Shown here in pieces: positions 1 to 10,300 of a stretch of 64,000 bases of DNA (positions are counted from its first letter, which is position 1; each line of letters begins with the position of its first letter). A program made the translations under genes and the position numbers. The stretch lies in assembly GCA_017510785.1 (NCBI GenBank), contig JAFWMH010000034.1, positions 1-64,000 on the forward strand, read 5' to 3'. The notes under the pieces were generated by a model, which was given only the letters and a program-made list of their open reading frames with translations, was not told the DNA's origin and did no database searches. Source of the DNA: Atopobiaceae bacterium (lineage in GTDB: Bacteria > Actinomycetota > Coriobacteriia > Coriobacteriales > Atopobiaceae).

Positions 1-1
1 G

Positions 2-118
2 GAGGCCGAGCGGAAGGAACGCGAGGAGGCCGAGCGGAAGGAACGCGAGGAGGCCGAGCGGAAGGAACGCGAGGAGGCCGAGCGGAAGGAACGCGAGGAG
101 GCCGAGCGGAAGGAACGC
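2..118 (+). repeat. 24-bp perfect tandem repeat encoding EAERKERE
   Basis: The unit starts at 2, 26, 50, 74 and 98. The first four copies look identical and the fifth diverges at its last codon. The unit is a multiple of three, so copy-number changes keep the frame. The array probably continues upstream of the window. Confidence 0.95.
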
Positions 119-484
119 GCAGCTGCTATGCGCGCTGAGGTTGAACGTGAGAGAGCTAAGAAGCTACAGGCAGCTCAAGAACAAGTTGATAAATTAAAAT
201 CAAGGATAGCTGAACTTCGGGCGGAAATCGATGCGGATAAAGAGCGGGTTGCAGAAACGAGAAAGCTGGAGGATAAAGTCAAGTCGCTGGAAGATGAAGT
301 GGCACACCTTGGTTTCTTCAAAGTAAGGGAGAAGAAGAGCAAGCGAGAAGAAATATCACGGATTATGTCGCAGATTTCATTGCTAAGAGAGCAACTCATT
401 GGTGCGTCAAGCAGAATTAAGGAATATGCAACAGTCAACAATCTGCTTTCAGCGGCAAAGAGGGAACTGAAAGAGATTGTATAG
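2..484 (+). CDS. C-terminal part of a charged coiled-coil protein (5' end outside window)
   Basis: The reading frame is open from the window edge, so the true start lies upstream. The visible 160 residues begin with about five copies of the octapeptide EAERKERE, followed by a long heptad-like, Lys/Glu/Arg-rich helix interrupted near DEVAHLGFFKVREKKSKRE. There is no membrane segment or enzymatic motif. An internal ATG at 128 exists, but the open frame and the repeats before it make it an unlikely start. The function is unknown; long charged coiled coils of this kind occur in structural and phage-related proteins. I am confident that it is coding, not what it does. Confidence 0.7.
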   Translation, partial: EAERKEREEAERKEREEAERKEREEAERKEREEAERKERAAAMRAEVERERAKKLQAAQEQVDKLKSRIAELRAEIDADKERVAETRKLEDKVKSLEDEVAHLGFFKVREKKSKREEISRIMSQISLLREQLIGASSRIKEYATVNNLLSAAKRELKEIV

Positions 485-896
485 CTCTTACTTATTCAGT
501 AAGAAACAGCCTGCCGCCTCCCTTGGATGGTATCTGAGGGAGGACGATGGAGGGTCGAGGTGTTGGTTACATCTGAGAGGTTTGAATGAAGAGCTGGTAA
601 AGCTTTTCTGGTGCTGCCGAGAGTAAATATAGGAAATAAAACGGCTCGCGTAACGCGCCGATACCATCATCAATATGGTCATCGCGCCAGACGACCGCAT
701 TATTCAACTCGACTATCCTTCTGGCTTCGTTGGTGGCGTTTGTGTCAACTCTTCGCGAGTTTGTCAAGCGAATCTTGCCAAATGCTCAGCTCTTACCCCC
801 AGCAACATGGCGATTAAGGCCCAAAACCAATAGTATAAACTCGAACAGAAGTCATCAACATCTAATCTGAATTATCATGCGTGAAATAACTATTCT
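485..896. other. Gene-poor stretch, probably decayed
   Basis: No frame on either strand combines a start, a ribosome binding site and protein-like composition. A 66-codon minus-strand frame with a TTG start at 765-767 contains a protein-like run (VDTNATNEARRIVELNNAV) but has no ribosome binding site, so it may be a remnant. Confidence 0.4.
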
Positions 897-1082
897 CTAA
901 CGAGGACGAAAGTCATTTAGGTCTACCCCGAGTTCTTCGGCCTTTTTGCAAAGCTCGTATCCATCCAAATGGCTTATGTCCCACATGTCGGATATCGCAG
1001 CAGGAGAACCGTTGAACGCGGCGGTGCCGTATTCGTCCTCCAAATGGTTACGAAGCCTGTCGACGTCAACCCTTATTTCCAT
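897..1082 (-). CDS. Small acidic hypothetical protein, 61 aa
   Basis: The ATG at 1082 is preceded on the minus strand by a strong AGGAGG with a five-base spacer, which fixes the start. The product (MEIRVDVDRLRNHLEDEYG at the N-terminus, ending LGVDLNDFRPR) is acidic, lacks Cys clusters and membrane segments, and looks like a compact folded domain. I do not recognise the family. It is the only well-formed gene between the coiled-coil gene and 1936, in an otherwise decayed stretch. Confidence 0.6.
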   Translation of the reverse strand: MEIRVDVDRLRNHLEDEYGTAAFNGSPAAISDMWDISHLDGYELCKKAEELGVDLNDFRPR

Positions 1083-1502
1083 TTCTTCCTCCTATCGAAA
1101 TCGCTCAATGATTAACCTGTTCTTTTTTGCGACTGCCTAGCGCTGCGGAACGACAGACAAACGATGTAGCGCCATAAAGAATTATAGTCCGTAATGAGCC
1201 CGTTAGATTGGACGCTCCCTGAGTTCATGGTCGCTCTTCACTCCCAACAATGAGCTCCTTGTACGACGTGTACTTGCTTTAGATTCTTTTCTCGGACCAA
1301 CCTATGGCGAGTTTTCCGACCTGTAGTGTCAGTACGTCTGGCATCCTTGCGTTGAAGGTCCTGATTCCGTGCTTGCGGGCCTGATTGCCGAAGGTACAGG
1401 CGAAGTGGCTCTCGCCATTATGCTAGTTATAAATTATGCTCTGATTCGCCCACAAGGTCCTGACCTGCATGTTTAGTTAGCTATATCCATCTTCTTCGAG
1501 TT
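1083..1502. other. No recognisable gene
   Basis: I see no frame with coding character, no tRNA and no clear hairpin. The stretch leads straight into a broken helicase remnant and is probably degraded accessory DNA. Confidence 0.4.
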
Positions 1503-1801
1503 GTGGGGAAGCAGCTACTGTTAGCGCCGAGGGAATTCAACCGCAAGGGACTCGAGGCCGACGCAATCATCCTAGTTGATGTGGACGAGCGCATCTGGAG
1601 CCGCCTACGCGCGCCTACGATCCCGAGCCGGGCTTGGTCTTTTATACGGGGGCGTCGCGCGCGAAGCATGAGCTCAGGATTGTTTGCGACATGGGAGAGA
1701 AGGGCTGCCTGTCGACCCTCTCACTACTTGGCGTCGATGGGAAGAGGAAGCCGGTATCTCGGCTGGCGAAGCAGCTTGGCGTCGTGAATGTGAGCAGATG
1801 A
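1503..1801 (+). pseudogene. Frameshifted 3' remnant of a UvrD-like (NERD) helicase gene
   Basis: The first frame reads NRKGLEADAIILVDVDERIW, matching the segment FKGLEADGIILVDV of the intact helicase at 12830-14557. Around 1605-1620 the match moves to another frame, which continues EPGLVFYTGASRAKHELRIV and ends at a TGA at 1799-1801. The intact gene has LLYYTGASRARLCLGIVCD in the equivalent place. Only the last part of the gene (helicase motifs V and VI plus the tail) is present. The DNA similarity is clearly below identity, so this looks older than the other remnant at 3813. Confidence 0.8.
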
Positions 1802-1935
1802 GGGAAATAGCGCATTGCGATGGCCTCTTATGAGCTGGAGCAGCGCGCTCGTGCGTATGCAAGGACGGGGACTGGTTTGTGGCCCAGTGTGGTGGTAAGT
1901 TGTAAGCGAATGGTCGTGAGAAAGGATTGGTTTTC

Positions 1936-2781
1936 ATGTCGAGCATGCAATACGTCGAGGCGAAGGCCCACATCGTCACGGACTCGGATGTCGCCAAACA
2001 TTTGGCAACGAAGGTAGTGGAGAATTTCAACAGCGCGAGTTGGGACGCCGAGGAGCGGGAGGTAAGCTCCAAGGACGGGGAGGGCTTCTCGGAGGTCGAA
2101 GTGAGGGTTTACGGGTTTGGGGTCGATCCTGACCTTGCCATATTCAAAGAGGTGTCCTCCATCGGTAACGGGTCGTACGGGCTGGTGGTCTGGGAGAGCG
2201 ACTTCGGCGTCGAGGGCTGCAACTGCTATGGGGATGTTGAGCTCGTGGAGATTGAGCCAGTCGACGGTGACATCGTGTGGGAATCCGAGGACTTCCTTCA
2301 GTTGTCCGTCAGCATGGTTGTCGGCGATTGGATGAGGTTGCTGAAGTGCGACCTCGGCTCCTTCGAGGACGAGCTGGAGTCACTCGGCGACGATCTCCTC
2401 GAGAGGATTTTGCCCGAGGGATTCCTTCAAGCCTGCGAGGACGATGGGGACGTATTCTTCCAGTTCGTCGAAGCGGGTCCGTATCGCGACGACGGAGACT
2501 TAAGGGATTCCGACGAGGTGACTGTTCTCTTCGAGCTTGACGGGCATGAACTGAGACATGAGACGTTCGAGGCGCTGGTAGAAGCCCTCAGCTGCAATCC
2601 TGATGAGAGGCCCGTGCCCGGGGAGAGGTTCCTTTTCAATCTCATGAACGCCATCACAGAGGGCGACGTGTACGAGAACCGGATGTTTGACGTCGATACT
2701 TACTCCATACTTGTTTTCAAGAGCGATTGGGGCGGGGTGCGCGACGTAAAAGTGCTTGTGCCGAGGCCAACGGGGCTGTGA
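1936..2781 (+). CDS. Hypothetical acidic protein, about 281 aa
   Basis: I chose the ATG at 1936 because AAAGGA lies about nine bases upstream; a TTG three codons earlier is the alternative. The product is strongly acidic, with runs such as FEDELESLGDDLLERILPEG, and has a mixed alpha/beta composition without membrane segments, signal peptide or Cys clusters. I do not recognise a family. It lies between broken pieces of the helicase genes that follow downstream, so it may be a relic or accessory component of an earlier version of that module. Confidence 0.6.
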   Translation: MSSMQYVEAKAHIVTDSDVAKHLATKVVENFNSASWDAEEREVSSKDGEGFSEVEVRVYGFGVDPDLAIFKEVSSIGNGSYGLVVWESDFGVEGCNCYGDVELVEIEPVDGDIVWESEDFLQLSVSMVVGDWMRLLKCDLGSFEDELESLGDDLLERILPEGFLQACEDDGDVFFQFVEAGPYRDDGDLRDSDEVTVLFELDGHELRHETFEALVEALSCNPDERPVPGERFLFNLMNAITEGDVYENRMFDVDTYSILVFKSDWGGVRDVKVLVPRPTGL

Positions 2782-2872
2782 AGATTGGGATACGTTGCTA
2801 TGGGGATGGCGGCGAGTGTTCCATGGGAACTTGGTGCGCATCGTATGAATTGACGAGTTGGGGAACACAAGC

Positions 2873-3013
2873 ATGGCAGATATGGACACGATCAGCAACA
2901 TGCGTCTTGCGATGAGGAAGTTTGGGGAATTGCTGGGCGAGGAACGTTGTGGTCTCGATCTTGAGAATCGCTACTCGGAGGTGAGCTTGGTGCCGAAAGG
3001 AACCTTTTCGTAG
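2873..3013 (+). CDS. Possible 46-aa hypothetical protein
   Basis: The frame starts with MADMDTISNMRLAMRKFGE and stops at TAG 3011-3013. A GGGGA lies about ten bases upstream. The composition is protein-like, with an amphipathic N-terminal helix, but the length is short and the support weak. It may be a truncated gene. Confidence 0.3.
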   Translation: MADMDTISNMRLAMRKFGELLGEERCGLDLENRYSEVSLVPKGTFS

Positions 3014-3812
3014 GTCACCCTCACGCCAGTCTCGTCGCAGAGTCGCGGATTTTTCGCATACCCATGCTAGAAGGCATGTGAATTCGTCACAACTGTCACA
3101 ACATGGAGACGAACGATTCCTCAGAGGACGCGAGCTTGTTCATGGGGGGATGCAGGGAAGAACTGGACGAGTTTCTCTTCGGCGCTGCGAATCCGCCAAG
3201 GTTGAGGACCGAACAATTGCTTGCCGTTAGTTCGAAGGACGTCACGAGTCAACGACGGCGGTCGCCTCGATTGCCTACATGCGCGAAGGACAAGTCAAGC
3301 TTTGTGGGGGAGACGCTCTCCCAGACGGAGAGTGTCGCAACGAATGATGTGTGTCTCCTTTGGAGGGTTGTCGCTCGTCACATGGCACTCCCATCTGGAC
3401 TCAGGGCGTATCGACCCATCCTCGCGTCTAGAGCCGGAGTGTTATTGAGTGAGTTTGAGTGAAATGGAGAGAGATCTAGAGAGATATGGAGAGACTTGGA
3501 GTGTTTTGGAGTGATGCCGACGGTCCCGCCTACCGACCGGACAAGGAAGTATCGGTTACCGTCATGAAAACCCTTGTGGGAATCCTTCCCTTCTTGCGTG
3601 TAACATAACGCTTGGTTATTTGCGAAACGCCGCGCTAGTGGCTAGTTAAGCCATGCTTTGCCGGAACCCAGCGAAGCCCGCCGGCACCTGTGGCGCCGTA
3701 GGCGTGCTGGGCGTACGTCAAGGCGCTGCAACCGTCGCAGGGGCCGGCAGGCAAGCTGGAGCCGGTATATGATGACCTAGCAAGCGTCTCATTTTCTACG
3801 CTCAATCGGGCC
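3014..3812. other. Gene-poor stretch with a low-complexity segment
   Basis: A frame at 3103-3462 has poor protein character and no ribosome binding site, and I do not accept it. Positions 3436-3514 are a low-complexity run of gagtg and tggagaga-like words. Nothing else is recognisable before the helicase remnant. Confidence 0.4.
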
Positions 3813-4062
3813 TCGACGAGGGCTTTGACCTCTCTGATGAGGGTTTCGTTCGCGCGTGTGATGTTGCGCTAGCCACAGTGGAGGACCTGACGTCCGAAGA
3901 GAAGGGCTTCTTGAATGAACTCTCCGCGTGGGGGCGGCCAACTCGATGTGACGGTTCCACTTGTAAACGTTCCCTTGTCCGAAAATCGTATGCCGCTCTC
4001 GTGTGGCCTCACGAACATGTGATGCTCGTCTTTTCCATGGATGTGAAGGACATGTTTGTCTG
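3813..4062 (+). pseudogene. 3' remnant of the DUF1998-type helicase gene
   Basis: Positions 3813-3926 are identical by eye to 12484-12597, the 3' end of the intact 1830-aa helicase gene. The similarity then continues imperfectly to about 4050. An extra G in the run at about 3930 shifts the frame compared with the intact copy, so the remnant is not functional. The upstream part of the gene is missing. The match forms a direct repeat, with an offset of 8671 bases, that encloses most of the intact defence-like module. Confidence 0.9.
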
Positions 4063-4167
4063 ACGTTCGTCAATAGGCACTAGTCTCCGGTGGGCAACTT
4101 CAATCATCCGCTAATGTGCTGCGCTGGCCAGTAAGGGTATTGAACTTACTGTTGTCAAAGGATACCT

Positions 4168-4173
4168 TATAAT
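4168..4173 (+). promoter_or_regulatory. Probable -10 box (TATAAT) of the defence-like operon
   Basis: A perfect TATAAT lies 18 bases upstream of the GTG start at 4192, with AAGGGGG as the ribosome binding site in between. The -35 is not obvious: TTACTG at 4146 gives a spacing of 16 but matches poorly. Transcription would begin close to the start codon. Confidence 0.45.
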
Positions 4174-4191
4174 TAAAAGGGGGTTGATACC

Positions 4192-7100
4192 GTGAATGGA
4201 GATAGTCAGAAAGACATACTGTCTGTTCCACTGAGCGAGCTGGCTATCTCTCGCGCTTTGCGGCAAGACCTCAGGAAGGCGAGGGTGCACAATCTAGCCG
4301 AGGCGTTTGCCCTAGATGACCGTTCAATAATTACATATCTTGGCGACCGGAGCGAGTACGAGCTCATTAGTTATCACGACTTGTTTCAAAAAGATCCAGA
4401 CGCCTTGCGAGAGAAGCTACAAAAGAAAAGTGAGACTTCAGATAGTTACAGCTCGCAGCAACCGCGTGCGGTTATGAATCGCTCAGGATTCTTTAGTAAT
4501 CGAAATGCCTCAGGGCCTGTTCGCGTTTCATGTGTAAACGCTAGGCGTCCTTCTGAAAGGGCACATAATGCTGCTGGTGGGAATCACGCTACGGGCGTAC
4601 ATAGTGTAAGTGATTATTCTCGACAAGCAATGCGTCAATCCCGTGACAATAGTCAGGGTCTATCAATGTATTGTTTGCCGAATCTACCCTTTTCCGCAAT
4701 TCTTGAGGAGTTCGAGCATGAGGCTAGGAGAGAGCTCAAACGTCTCGCCGACCATGCGTTCGAAGCCATTGTCGCGGAGGTGTTTCCCTCCTTCGACTTG
4801 CGTATGGACGAATACCGCATGAACTGGCAAGACTTCTTCAGGTTCTACGCAAGGCGAGATGCTACGAACAAGGCTCTCGATATCGTAGATTACATGCTTC
4901 GCAACTCGTTCGTCATCGTGGTGGCAGATGCCGCAAGGCGCCTTCACGAGGGGAGAACAGTACTAGAGCACATATACGAAGAGTTCTCGATTAACAACCA
5001 GAATGACCAAGGTCGCTTCAAGAAACTGTTCGTAACGATCGTGCAGCGATATGGCATGCAGACGTACTCGGCAGACGAAACGACATATTACTACCAGCAT
5101 ACAGTCCTACTTCATGCCGGGCTTTCTGGAGAGGCATGGAGAAGCCTTTGGGAGGATACGCTCATTCCACTTGCAAGAAGTAATGATATGCGACAGGCAT
5201 ACGATGGGATAGGAATCCTGAGGCGTGCTTTGGAGCATGGTGGTCCTTTCCAAGTTGAGAATAAAGGTGTTCGGCATATGCTCGCCAAGGCGCCATCAGC
5301 TTCGATAGCGCCTCTCCTGGAGTCAAGCCTGCGGGCAGCCCAGCAGTACGAACGCTTTGACAAAAACTCGACCGACGTCGCACTTATCTCGAGTGGAGGC
5401 TTGAGCAACGAGGCGATGCAAGCTTATCTTCAGGTGGTGCAAAAGAGAGAAGAAACGAAGTCGGCTCGCCATGGTGCTGCGGTTGGCGGACAGAGTGGAG
5501 CCGGAGGAAGACCGGCGAGGGCATTCTACTGGGTGCACGACCCCATGCTTCTTTTGGATCTGAGGCGAAGCGAAAGGCCGGTTTGCGTTCGAATTCAAGG
5601 TCAGCGTCTCTCTTCAGATTTTGTCAACAGGGTTTTTGAGTTCTATGTGAACGGCGAACTCGTGGCAATGGAGCCGGTCAAACAATCAATGCATGGTTGC
5701 ATCCTCGAGGGGGATTCAATTTGGGTTAACCCGGCTGAGCAGTTTGTTGTCGAAACCAAGATCATGGAGGAAGCGGTACACGGCAAACGTCGCGAGATTG
5801 CATCGCGGATAAAGTACTTTGTTGACGCGCGCGAAGGCGTAGTTGAGTTTTCCGGTACGCCGGGTGATGAAGTGCTGTGCTATCGCGAGGGGAGTCGTCG
5901 GCGCGGAGGTGCCGTGCGCAAGGCATACCTTGTGTATCCCGGTTATTCCATCGAACAGGGAAGGACTGCCACGCCGGTGCCGGTTGTCGACCTTGACGGA
6001 GACTTTTCCGTCAGCGCGTTCGATTTCAATCCGGGTAGCACGGCGACGGTTATTGCGCCCGATGGCCGTCGGGCGGTGTGGCTCCAAGAACGTTATGCTG
6101 CCTCAATTGAACGTTCGTGGGTAATTGGGAGCCTCCATGGCAGAGACCTTTATGGCCTATCGCGGAATTCGGCTGAGATTGGTTTTAATGGTTTTCTTCC
6201 GATTATCGAGGTGGTTGCGCCAGAATCACGTGCCGCACGTGATGAGCTAGATATCATTTGTACCTGCGACGGCGGCATCTGCCATCCCCATGTCCGTACT
6301 GTCGGCATTCACGGTTTCGAGAGTGGTGTCTATGACGACGAGGGCTCTCGTGTATTGATTGACCTTGCGTTGACGCTCATCCCTTCCATCGTAGAAGATG
6401 GACGTGTGTTGGTAAAGCATAGTGGCACTGGCGAGACAGTGCTCGATTACCGATTTGCCATCTTGCCCATAAAGGGAATTCGGCTCGATACCGTTGGGTG
6501 GGGAGGCGAGTCCTATCAGGCGCGTTATTCATTTGTGTGCTGTAGTTCGATGAAGCTGTACGACGCGCTCGAACACGATACTGTCCAAAAGGACATCGAC
6601 GAGCGCGCGGCGTTTACGGCCCCTTTGGCGGACGAAAGCAAGGACGTGGAGCTCACCCTCGATGTTAATGGCGAGGAAAAGACTATCACTCCCAGATTGA
6701 TGCTGGCAGGAATGAGCATTGAGTTACCTGCTTGCTGGGAGAACACGTCACGAAGCATAAGTCTTGATGACGTGGTCCAAGAGGAAGGTATTGTGCGCAT
6801 TGTTGTGCGGGGTAATCGTACGTGGGGATCGGTCTCCCGTGGGTTCTTCCTAAAATGCGGGCGACCGATAAGCTACATCCCTGACGCAACGAGCGCACTT
6901 CGTCATGAAACTGATGTGTTTCTATCCCTGTTGGAAGACTCGCGATTTGACACGTCATTGAACAGCCCTGCAGAGACATGTACTCTTATGCTGTTGGTGA
7001 GCTACGGTTGGCCGGAAAAGCCCGGGGAACCTCCTGAGCCGTGCGTGGTTCCGCTCGGTTTGCTGCGGAAGACGTTTGACAACAACCTGCATATGAAGAC

Positions 7101-7335
7101 AAGTGCTGACGGTATTCCGTATTTGGACTTTGGGCGGAAGCCACGTTGTGATCTCTATTATCGCTTCTCGAATGCCGAAGAAGGGACCGCCATCGACGAG
7201 GACAATCCAATAATTGAACTCCCGTTGCGTGCTCGCAGGGTGCGAAGAAGAGCACGTATAGAGTTGCAACTCTCTGCGTGTGGCCCCTTCGATTTTTGCC
7301 CAGATTGGAAGCTCGTGCAAATAGTCGAGATATAG
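4192..7335 (+). CDS. Large protein of a helicase-containing defence-like module, 1047 aa
   Basis: The GTG start follows AAGGGGG. Residues 1-80 (SVPLSELAISRALRQDLRKA onward) resemble a helix-hairpin-helix or RNA-polymerase alpha-CTD-like fold, a possible nucleic-acid-binding module. A Ser/Asn-rich linker follows to about 165, then a helical region (about 170-400), and then a long beta-rich region beginning near FYWVHDPMLLLDLRR. No catalytic motif is visible. The gene is 14 bases upstream of the DUF1998-type helicase and co-oriented with it. A large unknown protein directly before such a helicase resembles the DruH-DruE pair of Druantia type III, but that parallel is an inference from size and order only. 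Confidence 0.75.
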   Translation: MNGDSQKDILSVPLSELAISRALRQDLRKARVHNLAEAFALDDRSIITYLGDRSEYELISYHDLFQKDPDALREKLQKKSETSDSYSSQQPRAVMNRSGFFSNRNASGPVRVSCVNARRPSERAHNAAGGNHATGVHSVSDYSRQAMRQSRDNSQGLSMYCLPNLPFSAILEEFEHEARRELKRLADHAFEAIVAEVFPSFDLRMDEYRMNWQDFFRFYARRDATNKALDIVDYMLRNSFVIVVADAARRLHEGRTVLEHIYEEFSINNQNDQGRFKKLFVTIVQRYGMQTYSADETTYYYQHTVLLHAGLSGEAWRSLWEDTLIPLARSNDMRQAYDGIGILRRALEHGGPFQVENKGVRHMLAKAPSASIAPLLESSLRAAQQYERFDKNSTDVALISSGGLSNEAMQAYLQVVQKREETKSARHGAAVGGQSGAGGRPARAFYWVHDPMLLLDLRRSERPVCVRIQGQRLSSDFVNRVFEFYVNGELVAMEPVKQSMHGCILEGDSIWVNPAEQFVVETKIMEEAVHGKRREIASRIKYFVDAREGVVEFSGTPGDEVLCYREGSRRRGGAVRKAYLVYPGYSIEQGRTATPVPVVDLDGDFSVSAFDFNPGSTATVIAPDGRRAVWLQERYAASIERSWVIGSLHGRDLYGLSRNSAEIGFNGFLPIIEVVAPESRAARDELDIICTCDGGICHPHVRTVGIHGFESGVYDDEGSRVLIDLALTLIPSIVEDGRVLVKHSGTGETVLDYRFAILPIKGIRLDTVGWGGESYQARYSFVCCSSMKLYDALEHDTVQKDIDERAAFTAPLADESKDVELTLDVNGEEKTITPRLMLAGMSIELPACWENTSRSISLDDVVQEEGIVRIVVRGNRTWGSVSRGFFLKCGRPISYIPDATSALRHETDVFLSLLEDSRFDTSLNSPAETCTLMLLVSYGWPEKPGEPPEPCVVPLGLLRKTFDNNLHMKTSADGIPYLDFGRKPRCDLYYRFSNAEEGTAIDEDNPIIELPLRARRVRRRARIELQLSACGPFDFCPDWKLVQIVEI

Positions 7336-7349
7336 GAGGATAGTCCCGT

Positions 7350-10300
7350 ATGACCCCACAGAAGATGTTCGACCCCATCGAGGCTTCTCGAAATATCGAA
7401 GGGGCCTACAGAGATTACCTCTCCACTACCATACGCTTCGACAATCTGCGGTATCAGTCGCAATTGGCCGAGTTGATTTCAAGGACTAGGAGTCTCTCTA
7501 AGGGGCCATTTCTAGAGATGGCATGGCCATACAAGGCGTCGTGCTCGATTCGTGACCTCGTGGATGAGGGGGTGCTATGTCAGAGTATGCTCGGGTTGGG
7601 TGATGTGGACCCAGACCGAAAGCTTTACCTTCACCAAGAGCGTGCGATACGTAAAGCGGCTGACGGGCGCAACTACATTGTTGTCACGGGAACGGGAAGC
7701 GGAAAAACTGAGTGCTTCCTCCTTCCCATCCTCAATGACATCCTTTTGGAATTTGAGCAGAACGGTCCAAGTGCGGGTATCAGAGCAATCCTTCTCTATC
7801 CCATGAACGCGCTCGCCAACGACCAGCTCAAGCGACTTCGAACCATGCTGGCCGGTACTCCCATTACGTTTGGACGCTATACAGGCGAGACGGCCGAGTC
7901 TCTCAATGGCAGGTACGGCGCTAAGGAAAAGTGGTGGAAGGAAAACCCTGGGGTCGAGAGGATGCCGAACGAGCTTATCTCCCGCGAGGAGATGCGTGAG
8001 TCCCCGCCCAACATACTTCTCACCAACTACTCAATGCTCGAGTACCTCTTGCTTCGCCCCACTGACGCCAAGCTATTTGGCAATGCCTTCGGTGCTTCTT
8101 GGCGCCATCTCTCCATTGATGAGGCACACGTATACTCCGGATCGCTCGGGTCCGAGATAGCCCTGCTCATCAGGAGGCTTAAGGCGCGTGTCGAATGCGA
8201 GATTAAACGTCCGCTCGACCTTCGTTGCTATGCAACAAGTGCAACCATTGGTTCCGACGATCCGGAAAGCCTCTCCCAAATCGCATCGTTTGCACAGAGT
8301 CTCTTTGGAGAGCCGTTTGAGTCCGATTCAAGCTGCAATCTCGATGTGATTACAAGCGAACGCGACCTTCCGAGCGCAGCTCTTGCTGAGCCGCCGACGT
8401 GGACACTGCCCCTCAAAAGCTGGGCTCGAATCGACGAGCTGCTGCCCAAGTCGGAGGGCGAGCAGGCCAACTCGGATGAGGTTGCCGCAGTTCTTGATGG
8501 CGTGGCCCCTGTGGATGGTGTAGACAGGCTAATGGCGACGCATGCGAATGACATTGCGCTTCAGCTTGGGAAGGTTTTCCTTGAGGAGAAAACGACTATT
8601 CAGCTCGTTCGTGCCGCCACCGAGCGCGAGCTGCTTGACCTAACCGATGACGAGGACATCGCATCGCTGGGTATCGAAGGCCTTGGGGAGGGGAGAGATG
8701 CCCACAAAACACTTGCCCATATCATTGAGGTGCTCTCCTTTGCGCAACGGTCCAAGAACGTACCGATCATCTCCGCGCGCTATCACTCGTTCCTCAGAGC
8801 TCCGGAAGGACTGTTCATCAACCTTTCCCAGGACAAGCTGACAGATAAAAAGGGGGTGACGGGGCCGTCTGCCATCGGTGACTACAACGTGCCTCTGTAC
8901 GAAATCTCAGTATGCCGCCATTGCGGTGAGGCATACCTATTGGGAAATGAGGTAATGCCCCCTGCCAAAGGCAATGGAGCCGCATCTTGGCTTGACCCTC
9001 ATCACGAAGGAGCGGATTCGCTCGACGAGGACTTCGTACCGCGCGACTACTATCGTGTGCTCGATCGGCAGAATGCCGACGAGGATAAGGACGAGGCCGA
9101 AGAAGTCTGTTGGCTGTGCCCTGAATGCGGCACGCTCTCGGCCGACCAGGAGACGGGCGGCCATCGTTTTGAGCATCCGCACGTCCAACGCATTCCTTTG
9201 GGTAAGGGGCAGCGCGCACGAGAGGACGATGCACGATGCTATCACTGCGGGTATCAAAACCGTTATGCCATCCAGCCGATGCGGGTGTCACCCGAGGCGG
9301 CGGGGAGTGTGGTGTGTTACGAGCTGGTTCGTGCGGTGCCTCCATTTGAGAACCAGTCTCACACGGCGCCGAATCCGGAGTCCGTACATGAGGCCGCGCC
9401 AATGGGGGATGGGACGGATACCGGTTTCGACTTTGAATTTGACTCGGATTTTGACCTCGATTTGGGCTTTGAGGTCACAACTAAGGATGATGGAGTATTG
9501 CCGGAAGGCGCGCTTCAAACGCAAACGGATGACGGCCGTTACGCCGGAAGCGTCATTTGCTTCTCCGATCGCAGGCAGGATGCCGCATTCTTTGCGCCGG
9601 CCTTCGAGCGAACCTACAACCGCATTACGACGCGACAGCTCATTCGGCAGGCGGTTGAGGAGCTGGCGGGGCTCAACGGGTCATGCACCATGAAGGATCT
9701 TGTCAGATGGTTCTGTAGCCGTGATAAGGATGCGTTTGGCAACGGGTTCGAGAAATTCCAGAAGGCAAGCGATGCCGAAAGAGAGAACATGGCGGCCGCG
9801 TGGATTCTCGACGAGCTTATGGCTGAAGACTCGCGCAACAGTCTAGAAGGCCTTGGAGTGGTTTCAGTGATGCCGCGCGCATATCTGGCGTTTTGGGAAA
9901 GCAGAAACGGGAAGGACTATCTCGACAAGATCTGTCAAAAACTACGCAAGAATACAGGCTTGGGTTTGAGCGCCGAGGACGTTGCGGTGCTGCTCCGTCG
10001 TAGCCTTGAAACCCTCAGGGAACGAGGTGCGCTCAACCGAACCAAAGGACAATTCCGAAAACAACTGTCTCGAACGGGAGCACGTCCGATTTCTCCCGAT
10101 CCGTATAAGGCTTCTCGCAACGGCATCGCATTTGCCGGTATTCCCGCATCTCCGAACGCTCGACGCGAGTTCTTGAATCGTTACGTAAACGTGAGGTTCA
10201 AACAAACGCTCTCGGACAACGTTGCAACAAGCACACTGGTTGCTATGTATCAGGTTCTAATACGGGTTTTTGAAGCACTTAAGCGGGCGACAGGTCGCTC

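Noticed and set aside
3103..3462. 119-codon frame upstream of the helicase remnant
   Set aside because: It has no ribosome binding site and a composition rich in Arg/Ser without any domain; it probably is random in decayed DNA.
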